From Clostridia bacterium (GTDB taxonomy: Bacteria > Bacillota > Clostridia > Lachnospirales > Lachnospiraceae): a stretch of DNA of 64,000 nt. Shown piece by piece: positions 38,211-46,943 of the stretch. The notes beneath the pieces are model-generated. The model saw nothing but the letters and a program-made list of their open reading frames with translations. It made no database searches and was not told the DNA's origin. The stretch's first letter is position 1; every line of letters starts with the position of its first letter. The stretch covers positions 310,001 through 374,000 of the forward strand of contig CAJTDE010000001.1 in the NCBI GenBank assembly GCA_910574835.1, in the 5' to 3' direction. Both the position numbers and the translations under genes were made by a program.

Positions 38211-39479
38211 TTACGACCGATAGTCCGCATTGATCTTCACATAGTCATAGGTGAGATCGCACCCCCAGGCCGTAGCAGAGGCATCACCCATCTTCACATC
38301 CGCAATCGCCGTCACCTCCGGTTCGGACAGGATTCGGGTGGCCTCCTCCTCGCTGTAATCCACCGCAACGCCATTTTCGATAATCTGAATCCGTCCGGCT
38401 GCGCTCTCAAAGAACAGATCCACCTTCTCCGGATCAAACTCCACGCCGGAATAACCCATAGCACAGAGAATCCGTCCCCAATTCGCGTCATGACCATAGA
38501 CGGCTGCCTTCACCAGACTGGAGGTCACCACAGACTTACTCAGGGCAGCCGCATCTGCCTTTGTCTCCGCGCCCACAATCTTCACCTCAAAGAGAGCCGT
38601 GGCTCCCTCGCCGTCTCCCGCCATTTTCTTTGCCAGATAAGTATTCACCGTGTTCAAAGCTGCCGCAAAAAGTCCGTAATCCTCATTTTCCTCCGTAATC
38701 TGCGGATTCTTTGCCGCTCCGTTGGCAAGTACCAGCAAGGTATCATTGGTGGAAGTATCTCCGTCCACGGAAATCATATTGAAGGTATCCTTCACATCTT
38801 CACTCACGGCTTTTTGAAGCATTTCTTTGGAAATACAGACATCCGTAGTTACAAAGGCAAGCATGGTGCACATATTGGGATGGATCATGCCGGACCCCTT
38901 GCACATGCCGCCGATGGTCACTGTTTTCCCTCCCAGCTCCACCTGTACCGCAATCTCCTTATGTACGGTATCCGTAGTCATAATAGCCTTGGCCGCTGCC
39001 GTTCCATGCTCCGCAGTGCTGCCCTTTGCTTCCTTCAGTAATGCAATTCCCTTTTTTAACCGGTCAATAGGCAGCTGCATGCCAATCACGCCTGTGGAAG
39101 CCACCAGGACTGCATCCTCAGGAATATTCAGCGCTTTTGCACACTCCTCAGCCGTCTCTTTGCAATAGCCGTATCCTTCCGCTCCCGTACAGGCATTGGC
39201 TATCCCGGAATTAACCACAACCGCCTGTGCAAAGGGAGATTCCGTCACAATCTTCTGATCCCATTTCACCGGAGCCGCTTTTACAACATTGCTGGTAAAG
39301 GTTCCGGCTGCCTGACAGGGCGTTTGGCTGTAAATAAGAGCCATATCCGTGCGTCCCTTATATTTGATCTCCGCCGCTGCCGCCGCTGCCTCAAAGCCCT
39401 TAGCCGCCGTGACGCCGCCCTCTATGATATTTACCTTTCCAATCCTGTTTTCCATAATCCCACTCTCCATTTTATTCAT
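38211..39479 (-). CDS. argJ: Bifunctional ornithine acetyltransferase/N-acetylglutamate synthase
   Basis: A 422-residue ArgJ precursor that recycles acetyl from acetylornithine to glutamate. It self-cleaves before a catalytic threonine, here in HPNMCTMLAF; the residue before the Thr is Cys rather than the usual Ala. The start at 39479 follows AAAGAGGAG; upstream in-frame ATGs and one later ATG are alternatives. It begins 38 bases after the asparaginase stop, so it is now the last gene of the ureide operon, not next to argC or argB. Confidence 0.95.
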   Translation of the reverse strand: MNKMESGIMENRIGKVNIIEGGVTAAKGFEAAAAAAEIKYKGRTDMALIYSQTPCQAAGTFTSNVVKAAPVKWDQKIVTESPFAQAVVVNSGIANACTGAEGYGYCKETAEECAKALNIPEDAVLVASTGVIGMQLPIDRLKKGIALLKEAKGSTAEHGTAAAKAIMTTDTVHKEIAVQVELGGKTVTIGGMCKGSGMIHPNMCTMLAFVTTDVCISKEMLQKAVSEDVKDTFNMISVDGDTSTNDTLLVLANGAAKNPQITEENEDYGLFAAALNTVNTYLAKKMAGDGEGATALFEVKIVGAETKADAAALSKSVVTSSLVKAAVYGHDANWGRILCAMGYSGVEFDPEKVDLFFESAAGRIQIIENGVAVDYSEEEATRILSEPEVTAIADVKMGDASATAWGCDLTYDYVKINADYRS

Positions 39480-39517
39480 ATTCTCCTCTTTAACAGCCTT
39501 GTCCTTATCCGCCAGCT

Positions 39518-40537
39518 TCACGTTTTCACATAAGTCATGCTTGTATCAAAATTAACTTTCCGATAAAACAGCGTCTCAATCTCCTCAAAGCTTAAGCCCT
39601 CAATCCCAAGTATCCACATTATCTTTGTAAACACAGCCTCCAGGGTCATATCATAAGCCTCCAAAAACCGAAACCGTTCCCGAATCCGCTTGCCCACCTC
39701 ATATACATCCACATCGCTTCCCTCGTAAGTAACTTGGGTGGTCATAATCAGAATCTTTTCCCCCGGCTCATATCTGCTTAACTGCCGGAAAAATTCCTCC
39801 GCAATGCTGTCCGGTATTCCTCCCACCCCGAAGCTTTCCACGATCACACAATCAAATTCCTGAAAAATAGGATTCAAAATCTGCGGCTGCATCCCAGGAA
39901 CCAGCTTTAACAGAAACACCTTCGGATGTACCCGATGATAAAATACCGGAGCCTCCGCCCTCCGCTCTTCTCTTATATACCGTATCACCCTCCCATTCCG
40001 TACCACACCAAGAACAGGAAAATTAATGCTTGTAAATGCATCAAAGCTAAAACTCTTTACCTTCTTCGCCCGGGTACCTGCAATAATCTGCCCGTTAAAT
40101 ACAATCTGCACTCCGGGGCAGTCCTCGTTCATAGCAACCGCAATACTGTCCCTCAGATTCCGCTTGGCATCCGTGATTTCCTGGTTGATAGGCTTCTGAG
40201 AGCCGGTAAGTACTATTGGCTTTCCGGGATTTTGAATCAAATAAGAAAGCGCTCCCGCCGTATAAGCCATTGTGTCCGTGCCGTGGCAGATTACGAATCC
40301 ATCGTACTGCTTATAATGGGCCTCAACGGCCTCCTCAAGCTTCAGCCAGTGCGCCCAGGTCATATTGGTGCTGTCCAGGCTGCATACCTCCAGAGTATCG
40401 AGCCGGCAGCTTTCCCGCAAATCCTCCAGTCCCTTTAGAAGTTCGTCCGCATGGAGGGCCGGCGCAAGCCCCCGGTCCGTGGCTGTGGAGGCAATGGTGC
40501 CTCCTGTGGTCAGCATCAGTATTTTCTTCTTATTCAT
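39518..40537 (-). CDS. ansA: Type I L-asparaginase-like amidohydrolase
   Basis: A 339-residue asparaginase/glutaminase fold protein. Both catalytic threonine motifs are intact: MLTTGGTIAS at the N-terminus and ICHGTDTMAYTA at about 85. The lysine lies in DAKRNLRDS. The length matches cytoplasmic type I enzymes. Its place in a ureide operon is unusual. It may supply ammonia from asparagine, or act on another amide such as oxamate, the pathway product; that second idea is pure inference. Confidence 0.88.
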   Translation of the reverse strand: MNKKKILMLTTGGTIASTATDRGLAPALHADELLKGLEDLRESCRLDTLEVCSLDSTNMTWAHWLKLEEAVEAHYKQYDGFVICHGTDTMAYTAGALSYLIQNPGKPIVLTGSQKPINQEITDAKRNLRDSIAVAMNEDCPGVQIVFNGQIIAGTRAKKVKSFSFDAFTSINFPVLGVVRNGRVIRYIREERRAEAPVFYHRVHPKVFLLKLVPGMQPQILNPIFQEFDCVIVESFGVGGIPDSIAEEFFRQLSRYEPGEKILIMTTQVTYEGSDVDVYEVGKRIRERFRFLEAYDMTLEAVFTKIMWILGIEGLSFEEIETLFYRKVNFDTSMTYVKT

Positions 40538-40548
40538 AGCGAATCCTC

Positions 40549-41487
40549 TTATTTGCTATATGCTCTCTCCTCCAGCCAGGAATACAGCTTGTCAAAGACA
40601 ATCTCTGCCCGCAGCTCCATAGATTCCGCCGAAGCAAAGGCAATATGAGGCGTCACAATGGTATTCGGACTGTGAAGAAGAGGATGCTCCCGAGACAGAG
40701 GCGGCTCTGTCTCAAACACATCGCAGGCGGCCCCGCCAAGTCTGCCTTCCTTAAGCGCCTCCGCCAACGCATCAGAGTCTACAACGGCTCCTCTGGCCGT
40801 GTTAATAAGAAAAGCTCCCTCCTTCATAAGCGCTAACTGTTCTCTTCCTATCATCCCCTTTGTCTCTGCTGTCAGAGGACAGTGAAGGGACACAATATCG
40901 GAACGCTTCAACAGCTCTTCCAGTGTTACCTGTTCGTCAATAGACGGATCCTGCACCTTACTTCTGTTAAAAGCAATCACCTTACATCCAAATGCCTTGC
41001 AGAGCAAAGCTGTCTTTTTCCCGATTGCGCCGGCTCCCACGATACCCACTGTCTTTTTATACAGCAGATTGCCGATAAGGCCGTCCTTTGTTCCGCTCTC
41101 CCGGCAGCGCCGCTCTGTCTGGTTTACATTGCGCAAAAGCTGAATCATAAAACCGATGCACAGCTCCGCCACTGCCTGGGTTGCGTAGCCGGATGCATTG
41201 GTCACGGTGATCCCCTTCTTCTTTGCTTCCTCCATCGGAATGTGATCCAGTCCGGTGAAAGCCACATTAATATACTTCAAAGAAGGAGCCTTTTCCAATA
41301 CGGACTCATGAAGGGGCATATTTGCCAGCATAATTACATCCGCATCTTTGCTCCGCTTTGCCTGAACCTCCGGGGAAGTATCCTTTTCGTAGGCCGTAAA
41401 GGTATGTCCCATCTCCTTTAATTTTTCCGCGTGCTTCTCCAACACTTTTTCCGAGACGCCAAGTCCCTCTAACAATACAATCTTCAT
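40549..41487 (-). CDS. D-isomer-specific 2-hydroxyacid dehydrogenase
   Basis: A 312-residue NAD-dependent dehydrogenase. The Rossmann motif is GIVGAGAIGKKTALL, followed by the catalytic Arg (NTARGAVVD), Glu (VFETEPPL) and His (TPHIAFAS). It reduces a 2-oxoacid such as glyoxylate or hydroxypyruvate, or oxidises the corresponding D-hydroxyacid; glyoxylate would fit ureidoglycolate breakdown. It lies between pucR and ansA. A truncated hairpin element precedes its ATAGGAG ribosome site. Confidence 0.88.
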   Translation of the reverse strand: MKIVLLEGLGVSEKVLEKHAEKLKEMGHTFTAYEKDTSPEVQAKRSKDADVIMLANMPLHESVLEKAPSLKYINVAFTGLDHIPMEEAKKKGITVTNASGYATQAVAELCIGFMIQLLRNVNQTERRCRESGTKDGLIGNLLYKKTVGIVGAGAIGKKTALLCKAFGCKVIAFNRSKVQDPSIDEQVTLEELLKRSDIVSLHCPLTAETKGMIGREQLALMKEGAFLINTARGAVVDSDALAEALKEGRLGGAACDVFETEPPLSREHPLLHSPNTIVTPHIAFASAESMELRAEIVFDKLYSWLEERAYSK

Positions 41488-41506
41488 CTTAGTATTCTCC
41501 TATCAT

Positions 41507-41533
41507 AGTCGCTGCGCGACGGCACTAAAGGGT
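41507..41533 (-). repeat. Dispersed leader hairpin element, truncated copy 4
   Basis: 27 bp of the conserved end only (ACCCTTTAGTGCC and GCGCAGCGACT in sense), five bases before AGGAGA of the 2-hydroxyacid dehydrogenase gene. The hairpin itself is gone, yet position and orientation match the full copies. Confidence 0.88.
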
Positions 41534-41548
41534 TCCGTAATTTTTCTC

Positions 41549-43159
41549 TCATTGAGCATATTCTGTCAAAACCAAGGCTAATTGCAGCTGAAAGCAGTTC
41601 GATACCTCAGAAAGATCTATTTCCAGAATTTCTTCACACTTTTTCAGCCGATACTTAATGGTATTGCGGTGAACAAAAAGGCTTTCCGCCGTCTTTGTGA
41701 TACTGCTGCCGCAAAATAAATATGTATAAAGCGTCTTGCGCAGCTCTTCCTCTGTCTGATTTTGAGGATAAGCCAGCTCCTTCAAAGTAAACTTACAAGT
41801 ATCCCTCACTTCCTTTTCCGGTATAAATTTAAATAGCTCTTTCATATTCTGAGGCTTATAGCTTAAGAGATATGGGCAGCCTTCGTCTTTATTTCCATCA
41901 ATCAGGCTCTGCTCTGCCTGTCGATAGGAATTTTTAATGTTCATCAGAGAGGACACCATACCTCCCTGGGCAATGATGATATCCTGCTGAAACTTTTCCT
42001 TCACCATTTCATAAACATGTAAGAGATGCTTTAAATAATCATTTTTCCTGCTTTGTATCAGGCAGACATACCTCCAATTAGACTTCTGCGGGAAAATGAG
42101 AATCTCATTTTCTTCCCCCAGCATATGGAACATCCAGTCATAGACGAGAATATATCGTTCCTCTCTCTTGGAAAAATTGACCGTATTAAACTTTCTTGCG
42201 CATACCTGATCCATTTCCAAAAATACAATGCGGTATTCTGAAAGGCGTCTCAGTCCATAGCTTTCTCCCAGAGCCAATGCCTGCTGCTCATTCCACATCT
42301 TTCTCTCTATCTGTTCAAGAAAAAGTGTCATAAATTCTTCCCGGATCTTCATCTCATTATACTTTACATAGAGTTCCCTGTAAAAATACATCTCCAGAGC
42401 CATCACAATCTGCTCCATAATCAAGACGTACTCTTCTTTTTCCCGGGGATCAAAATCTAATATAATGATATAATGCGTACTTCTGCCTACGCCGTGAATG
42501 GGATATACGCAGTATTTTGTATCTCCCTTGGTGTAAACAAAATAGGAATCCTGCTCCATCCCCCGCCCGTCAAGCAGCAGCTTTGCCGCCTTTTCGCCGG
42601 ACTCTCTTGTAAATGCACCTCCGCAGGCTAAGGTCCTTCCAAACAAATCCATTACCATAACCGGTTTTCCGAAAATCATGGAAATATTATTGATAATGCT
42701 TTTCAGGGAACTCCCTTGAAGAATCAAATTAGATATCTTCTGCTGTGCATTCAATGCCCCCAGCAAATAACCGTTCTGGTTATCCCAAATATAAGAAAGC
42801 AGCTCCTGATACACATTACCCAAAGTCTTATCCATAGGGATCTGAAGAAGCGGCAGTCCCAGCTGATTAGCCGTATGGAGCACACGGGCGTCCAGGGTAT
42901 TTAAAAACCGTCCCAGCTTAATTGCCACTCCGGCGCAGCGGCGTTCATTTAAATCCTCCAGAAATCCGCACAGCTGCTCCGGCTCTTCTTTAAACGCCAT
43001 ACCTGTCATAATCAGAAATGTATTCTGCGGAATATATTTTGCAACATCAGGTGTCTCTGTCGATTCTACCGTAATCACTTTTCTCGACAAATCCGGTTTG
43101 TCATTCAGTACTTTTAAATAATGAAACCTTTCCTTATCTAACAGCTCCTTTAATACCAT
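41549..43159 (-). CDS. pucR: PucR-family transcriptional regulator
   Basis: A 536-residue PucR-type regulator. The N-terminal PucR domain (1-125) is followed by a GAF-like/GGDEF-remnant middle and a C-terminal HTH_30 (VHRNTIKYRLKKCEEIL near 505). In Bacillus, PucR activates purine catabolism in response to allantoin-type inducers, and the neighbouring all genes fit that role here. The ribosome site is GAGGGGG. It sits within the run of genes it probably controls. Confidence 0.92.
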   Translation of the reverse strand: MVLKELLDKERFHYLKVLNDKPDLSRKVITVESTETPDVAKYIPQNTFLIMTGMAFKEEPEQLCGFLEDLNERRCAGVAIKLGRFLNTLDARVLHTANQLGLPLLQIPMDKTLGNVYQELLSYIWDNQNGYLLGALNAQQKISNLILQGSSLKSIINNISMIFGKPVMVMDLFGRTLACGGAFTRESGEKAAKLLLDGRGMEQDSYFVYTKGDTKYCVYPIHGVGRSTHYIIILDFDPREKEEYVLIMEQIVMALEMYFYRELYVKYNEMKIREEFMTLFLEQIERKMWNEQQALALGESYGLRRLSEYRIVFLEMDQVCARKFNTVNFSKREERYILVYDWMFHMLGEENEILIFPQKSNWRYVCLIQSRKNDYLKHLLHVYEMVKEKFQQDIIIAQGGMVSSLMNIKNSYRQAEQSLIDGNKDEGCPYLLSYKPQNMKELFKFIPEKEVRDTCKFTLKELAYPQNQTEEELRKTLYTYLFCGSSITKTAESLFVHRNTIKYRLKKCEEILEIDLSEVSNCFQLQLALVLTEYAQ

Positions 43160-43416
43160 TCCCTGTATTTCCCCCTCTTTTGCACGCTTAGCCTGCTTTT
43201 TATAACCTGCGGCTAAAGGTGACTGCAGATGTATACATGCCCTTTCAGGGCAGGCAGACTTCGCCCGGTAAGGTACAATAATTCCAATGATTCTATATTA
43301 ACATCACACAGCAAAAAAGAAAAGACAAAACAAAAAAGAAATCCCCGCTTTATGTTAAATCAAGGCAAGGATTTCTCAATATCATGTATTAAAGTTTGGA
43401 TGCCGCAAGGTATGTT
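43160..43416. other. Intergenic region between allE and pucR
   Basis: 257 bases without a gene. It contains a small palindrome, GCCCTTTCAGGGC (43239-43251), and an inverted repeat AGAAATCC/GGATTTCT enclosing about 24 bases near 43338-43377. These may be a pucR operator or the end of the upstream transcript; I cannot decide. Confidence 0.4.
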
Positions 43417-44208
43417 TTACAGTCTTACATCGCGGTTGCAGTCCTTAGAATAAATATAGGCAAACGCATCACCCCGTCCAACCGCATAGGAAGCCTGGGG
43501 ACAATAAGCGCTCATAAAGAGATAATCTCCCTTTTTCACCGGAACCCAATCCTCATCCAATACATACATTCCCTCTCCGGAGTAAATATATGCGCCGTGC
43601 TCCTGTACATGGGTCTCGATATAGCCATGACATGCGCCGGTCTTGAAGGACAGAATGTGGAAGTTCATATCAAAGCCGAGATCCCCTGCTGCCGGAAGGA
43701 AATCTTTCACCATTACATCCTCCATTTCCTCAAGGAGCATCCATTCTACCTCATTGATGTTGCCAATCACCGTATGAGCCTCATAACCTTCGATTCTGTC
43801 ATACAGTCTCTTATACATAAAGCATCTTGCTTTGGTATCCCCAATGTTTTCAAAATAAAGCTTTGTCCCCTCAGGACAGAAAATGTAACCGCCGTCTGTT
43901 ACCTCTGCAGACTCTTTTTCATTCCACACCTTTACATTTCCCTCAAATACATAGAAGAAAATCTCTTCTCCGGCGCTGCCAAAGCCTTTGTCGTTCTTGC
44001 CGCCCGGCTCTACTCCTACCAGATAGTCTACAAAGGATGCTCCAAGCTTGGGAGATGATAAAATAGTAATCTCGCACCCCTCAAATCCCGGAATCACGTT
44101 CTTTACCAGCCCGTCCGGCTCAATCACCGCATAATTGTCCTTCTTGATAATAGAACGGGTGCTGAGCAGATCCTTTCTGTATCCTGTTGCTCCATTTAAA
44201 TAACTCAT
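43417..44208 (-). CDS. allE: (S)-ureidoglycine aminohydrolase
   Basis: A 263-residue bicupin that converts (S)-ureidoglycine to (S)-ureidoglycolate and ammonia. Two cupin halves are visible: FYVFEGNVKVW with a glycine turn in the first, and the metal-site motif with ETHVQEHGAYIYSGEGMY in the second. The start is ATG 44208 behind TGGAGGAA; the frame runs six codons further. It follows the cation symporter gene and precedes pucR. Confidence 0.94.
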   Translation of the reverse strand: MSYLNGATGYRKDLLSTRSIIKKDNYAVIEPDGLVKNVIPGFEGCEITILSSPKLGASFVDYLVGVEPGGKNDKGFGSAGEEIFFYVFEGNVKVWNEKESAEVTDGGYIFCPEGTKLYFENIGDTKARCFMYKRLYDRIEGYEAHTVIGNINEVEWMLLEEMEDVMVKDFLPAAGDLGFDMNFHILSFKTGACHGYIETHVQEHGAYIYSGEGMYVLDEDWVPVKKGDYLFMSAYCPQASYAVGRGDAFAYIYSKDCNRDVRL

Positions 44209-44338
44209 GTCAATTCCTCCATTCAATGTTTATATTTAGCAATGTCTCCCATGTAATTTGGAAAACAGCTGCTTTTGCATTTATGCAGCCGGTTTTGTTA
44301 TATCACAAACCATTCCCTTTTTCAACTTTTGCGTTTCT

Positions 44339-45586
44339 TTAATAGGTCACGGTTTTCTTTTCATCGTATACATCGCGATCCAATTCACCCAGCTTGCTGG
44401 CTACCAAAAGACCTACCATAACATCCACATCAACGTTCATCAGTGTACGGAACATTCCGGAGAACCAGTCAATGCCAATCAGTACCGCAATACTCTCAAG
44501 AGGCAGTCCCAGAGAGGACGCCAGGAAGGTATATACGATAACAGAGCCGCCCGGTACGGAAATAGTTCCCATGCACATCAGACAGGAAAGAAGAATCGCC
44601 ATGCCCATCTGATAAGGCGTCATTGAAATTCCCGTTGACTGTGCCATAAAGAAGATGGCCGCCACATAGCACTGTGCTGCGCCGCAGCTGTTCATGGACA
44701 TGGTAATCGGTCCGGTAAAGCCTGCCACCTTGCGGCTGATGCCAAACTTTGTAACCTCGTCCTCCATCTTTGTAGGAAGGCAGATAGCGCCTGAGGTCGT
44801 TGTAACAGCCATCATGGACATTTTCGCAAACTTCTTCGGCATCTTGAAAAGATTTACCTTGCAGAGAGCCGCCGTCATAGGTCCAAAGAAAACAAACTGG
44901 ATAGCGTCTCCAATCAAAAGCAGTCCCAAGAACTTCATCATAGGAATAATTACTTTGAGACCTGTCACGCCTGCAACATTTGCCAAAAGACAGAAGATAC
45001 CGATGGGAGCGATGTTCATAACCATCTTAATAATGTTGGTAACAACCGCATTCATGCTCTTTACCCAGTCTACCATAATCGTATTGCCTGTTTCCTTGGT
45101 GTAGACGCCCATAGCGGCGCCAAACATCAGCGCAAATACGATACAGGGAACCATGCTTCCCTCAGCCATAGAACCGATAATATTTGTCGGAACAAAGTTC
45201 AGAAGGGTGTCCTGAAGAGAAGCGGACTGTACCTCTGTGTTTGCTATGGCATCCGCACCCACCAGTTCAATTCCTGCACCCGGACGGATAAGCATGGAAA
45301 GAAGCATACCAAGAGCTGCGGAAATAATGGTAAAGAAGATGATCCACTTAAAGGTGTGGAAGCCCATCTTGCCCACGTCTTTTCCGTCCCCGCCTCCTAC
45401 TGCCGCCGATACGGAAGACATTACCAATAATACAACTGACATCTGTATCAGGCGGATAAAAATATCTCCGATAAACTTTAAATTTCCTGCCCAGGGTCCA
45501 ACAATTGTTCCAAAGATAATACCCGCAACGGTGGCAATCAAAATCTGATTTGTTAACGAAATATTTAACCCTTTTTTCTTATTCAT
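44339..45586 (-). CDS. Dicarboxylate/amino acid:cation symporter (DAACS)
   Basis: A 415-residue member of the glutamate transporter family with about eight membrane helices and two hairpin loops. Family marks include the serine-rich region (AVTTTSGAICLPT, where GltPh has SSSATLP), the unwound helix region TMSMNSCGAAQ, and GSVIVYTFLASSLGL. It imports an acidic solute with sodium or protons. In this operon a ureide or its acid is a plausible substrate, but this is not readable from sequence. Confidence 0.88.
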   Translation of the reverse strand: MNKKKGLNISLTNQILIATVAGIIFGTIVGPWAGNLKFIGDIFIRLIQMSVVLLVMSSVSAAVGGGDGKDVGKMGFHTFKWIIFFTIISAALGMLLSMLIRPGAGIELVGADAIANTEVQSASLQDTLLNFVPTNIIGSMAEGSMVPCIVFALMFGAAMGVYTKETGNTIMVDWVKSMNAVVTNIIKMVMNIAPIGIFCLLANVAGVTGLKVIIPMMKFLGLLLIGDAIQFVFFGPMTAALCKVNLFKMPKKFAKMSMMAVTTTSGAICLPTKMEDEVTKFGISRKVAGFTGPITMSMNSCGAAQCYVAAIFFMAQSTGISMTPYQMGMAILLSCLMCMGTISVPGGSVIVYTFLASSLGLPLESIAVLIGIDWFSGMFRTLMNVDVDVMVGLLVASKLGELDRDVYDEKKTVTY

Positions 45587-45619
45587 AACTCTCTCCTATT
45601 CCAGTTCCGTAATAACCCC

Positions 45620-46873
45620 TCATTTTTTATACTCTGCCAACAATAACTTTTCCGCAAGATCCGTCATAATGACAGAGGCTTTCGCAAACTCGCTGTACTT
45701 CGTAAATTCTACCGGGCAGTGGCTTCTTCCGTCTTTACTGGGGACAAATAGCATCACTGTGGGAATTACCTGGCCAATCTCCAGAGAATCGTGTCCTGCA
45801 CCGCTTGCCAGGCGCTTATAGCTATAGCCCTTCTCCTTACAGTCATCTTCCATAATCCGCAGCATTTCCTGCGAAAGATGAACGGGGGTAATGGTCAGCT
45901 TATTATCCATCTCATAGCTTCCGCCCATCGCCTCTGTCTCACGATCCAGAGCGGCGCGGATTCTCTTTGTGATATCATTGATATTATCATTGTTGCCGGA
46001 ACGGATATCCACGGTAAACTCCACCTTCTCAGCTACAATGTTCATACCGCCCGGCACCGTATTGATATAACCGGTTGTTGCCACGGTTCCGTCTGCTTTC
46101 TCTCTTGCCCAATCCGCAATCTTAGAGATAACCTTCGTCGCCGCATCCACCGCATCCAGGCGCATATCCATAGGAGTTGTTCCGGCATGATCGGCTCTGC
46201 CGTGAACGGTCACCATATAACGCCGGATTCCAACGATACAGTCTACAAGGCCGATCTCTATCTTCTCCGCATCCAAAACCGGTCCCTGCTCAATATGCAG
46301 CTCCAGGAAAGAACCGATAGAACCCTCCGGCCATTTTGCATCGCTTACCTTTTCCGGATCCAGGCCATATCCCTTCATTGCATCATAAATCGAAACGCCA
46401 TCCGTATCCTTGAACTTTTTGCAGTACTCCACATCGCGGTTGCCAAGCATCGCGCCTGATCCAAAATAGCCTGTACCAAAGCGCATCCCTTCCTCGTCGC
46501 AAAAGCCTGCCGCAACAAAATTGCGCTTAAGTGCAATCCCCCGCTCCTTCAGCTGCCTTGCAGCCTCCATTGCACAGACAACACCTGCGATTCCGTCAAA
46601 ATCTCCGCCATTAATTACGGAATCATAATGGGAACCCATCATAACGCAGGGAGCGTCCGGGTCTTCACCCTTTAAAACGCCGAACACATTTCCTGCGGCG
46701 TCCTCACGGACCTCAAGACCGATGTCCTCCATCGTCTTTTTCAGGTACTCCACAGCGTCCCGGGCTTCTTTTGTAAAGGGAAGCCTGGTACAGCCGTCTC
46801 CCGGTGTGGCAGTGAATTGCTTCAGACTTTCCAGATCTGCCGCAATCCTGCCGGTGATTGTTTCAATTGCCAT
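45620..46873 (-). CDS. allC: Allantoate amidohydrolase
   Basis: A 417-residue M20-family metallohydrolase that removes one carbamoyl nitrogen from allantoate to give ureidoglycine, CO2 and ammonia. Metal ligands are visible in MGSHYDSV, DFDGIAG, FCDEEGMRFG and ELHIEQGP, and HAGTTPMDMR marks the allantoate/N-carbamoyl group. The start is ATG 46873 behind TGGAGG. The surrounding all genes separate it from beta-ureidopropionase. Confidence 0.94.
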   Translation of the reverse strand: MAIETITGRIAADLESLKQFTATPGDGCTRLPFTKEARDAVEYLKKTMEDIGLEVREDAAGNVFGVLKGEDPDAPCVMMGSHYDSVINGGDFDGIAGVVCAMEAARQLKERGIALKRNFVAAGFCDEEGMRFGTGYFGSGAMLGNRDVEYCKKFKDTDGVSIYDAMKGYGLDPEKVSDAKWPEGSIGSFLELHIEQGPVLDAEKIEIGLVDCIVGIRRYMVTVHGRADHAGTTPMDMRLDAVDAATKVISKIADWAREKADGTVATTGYINTVPGGMNIVAEKVEFTVDIRSGNNDNINDITKRIRAALDRETEAMGGSYEMDNKLTITPVHLSQEMLRIMEDDCKEKGYSYKRLASGAGHDSLEIGQVIPTVMLFVPSKDGRSHCPVEFTKYSEFAKASVIMTDLAEKLLLAEYKK

Positions 46874-46943
46874 GACTTTTTCCTCCATATATTTTTTATT
46901 ACTTTCTGCGGCCGCCGACCATATGAATACGGGTCAGTCCTCC

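Noticed and set aside
41507-41533. Transposon-end pair flanking the ureide block
   Set aside because: The truncated copy and the 56-kb copies do not lie at the block boundaries, and no target-site duplication could be found.
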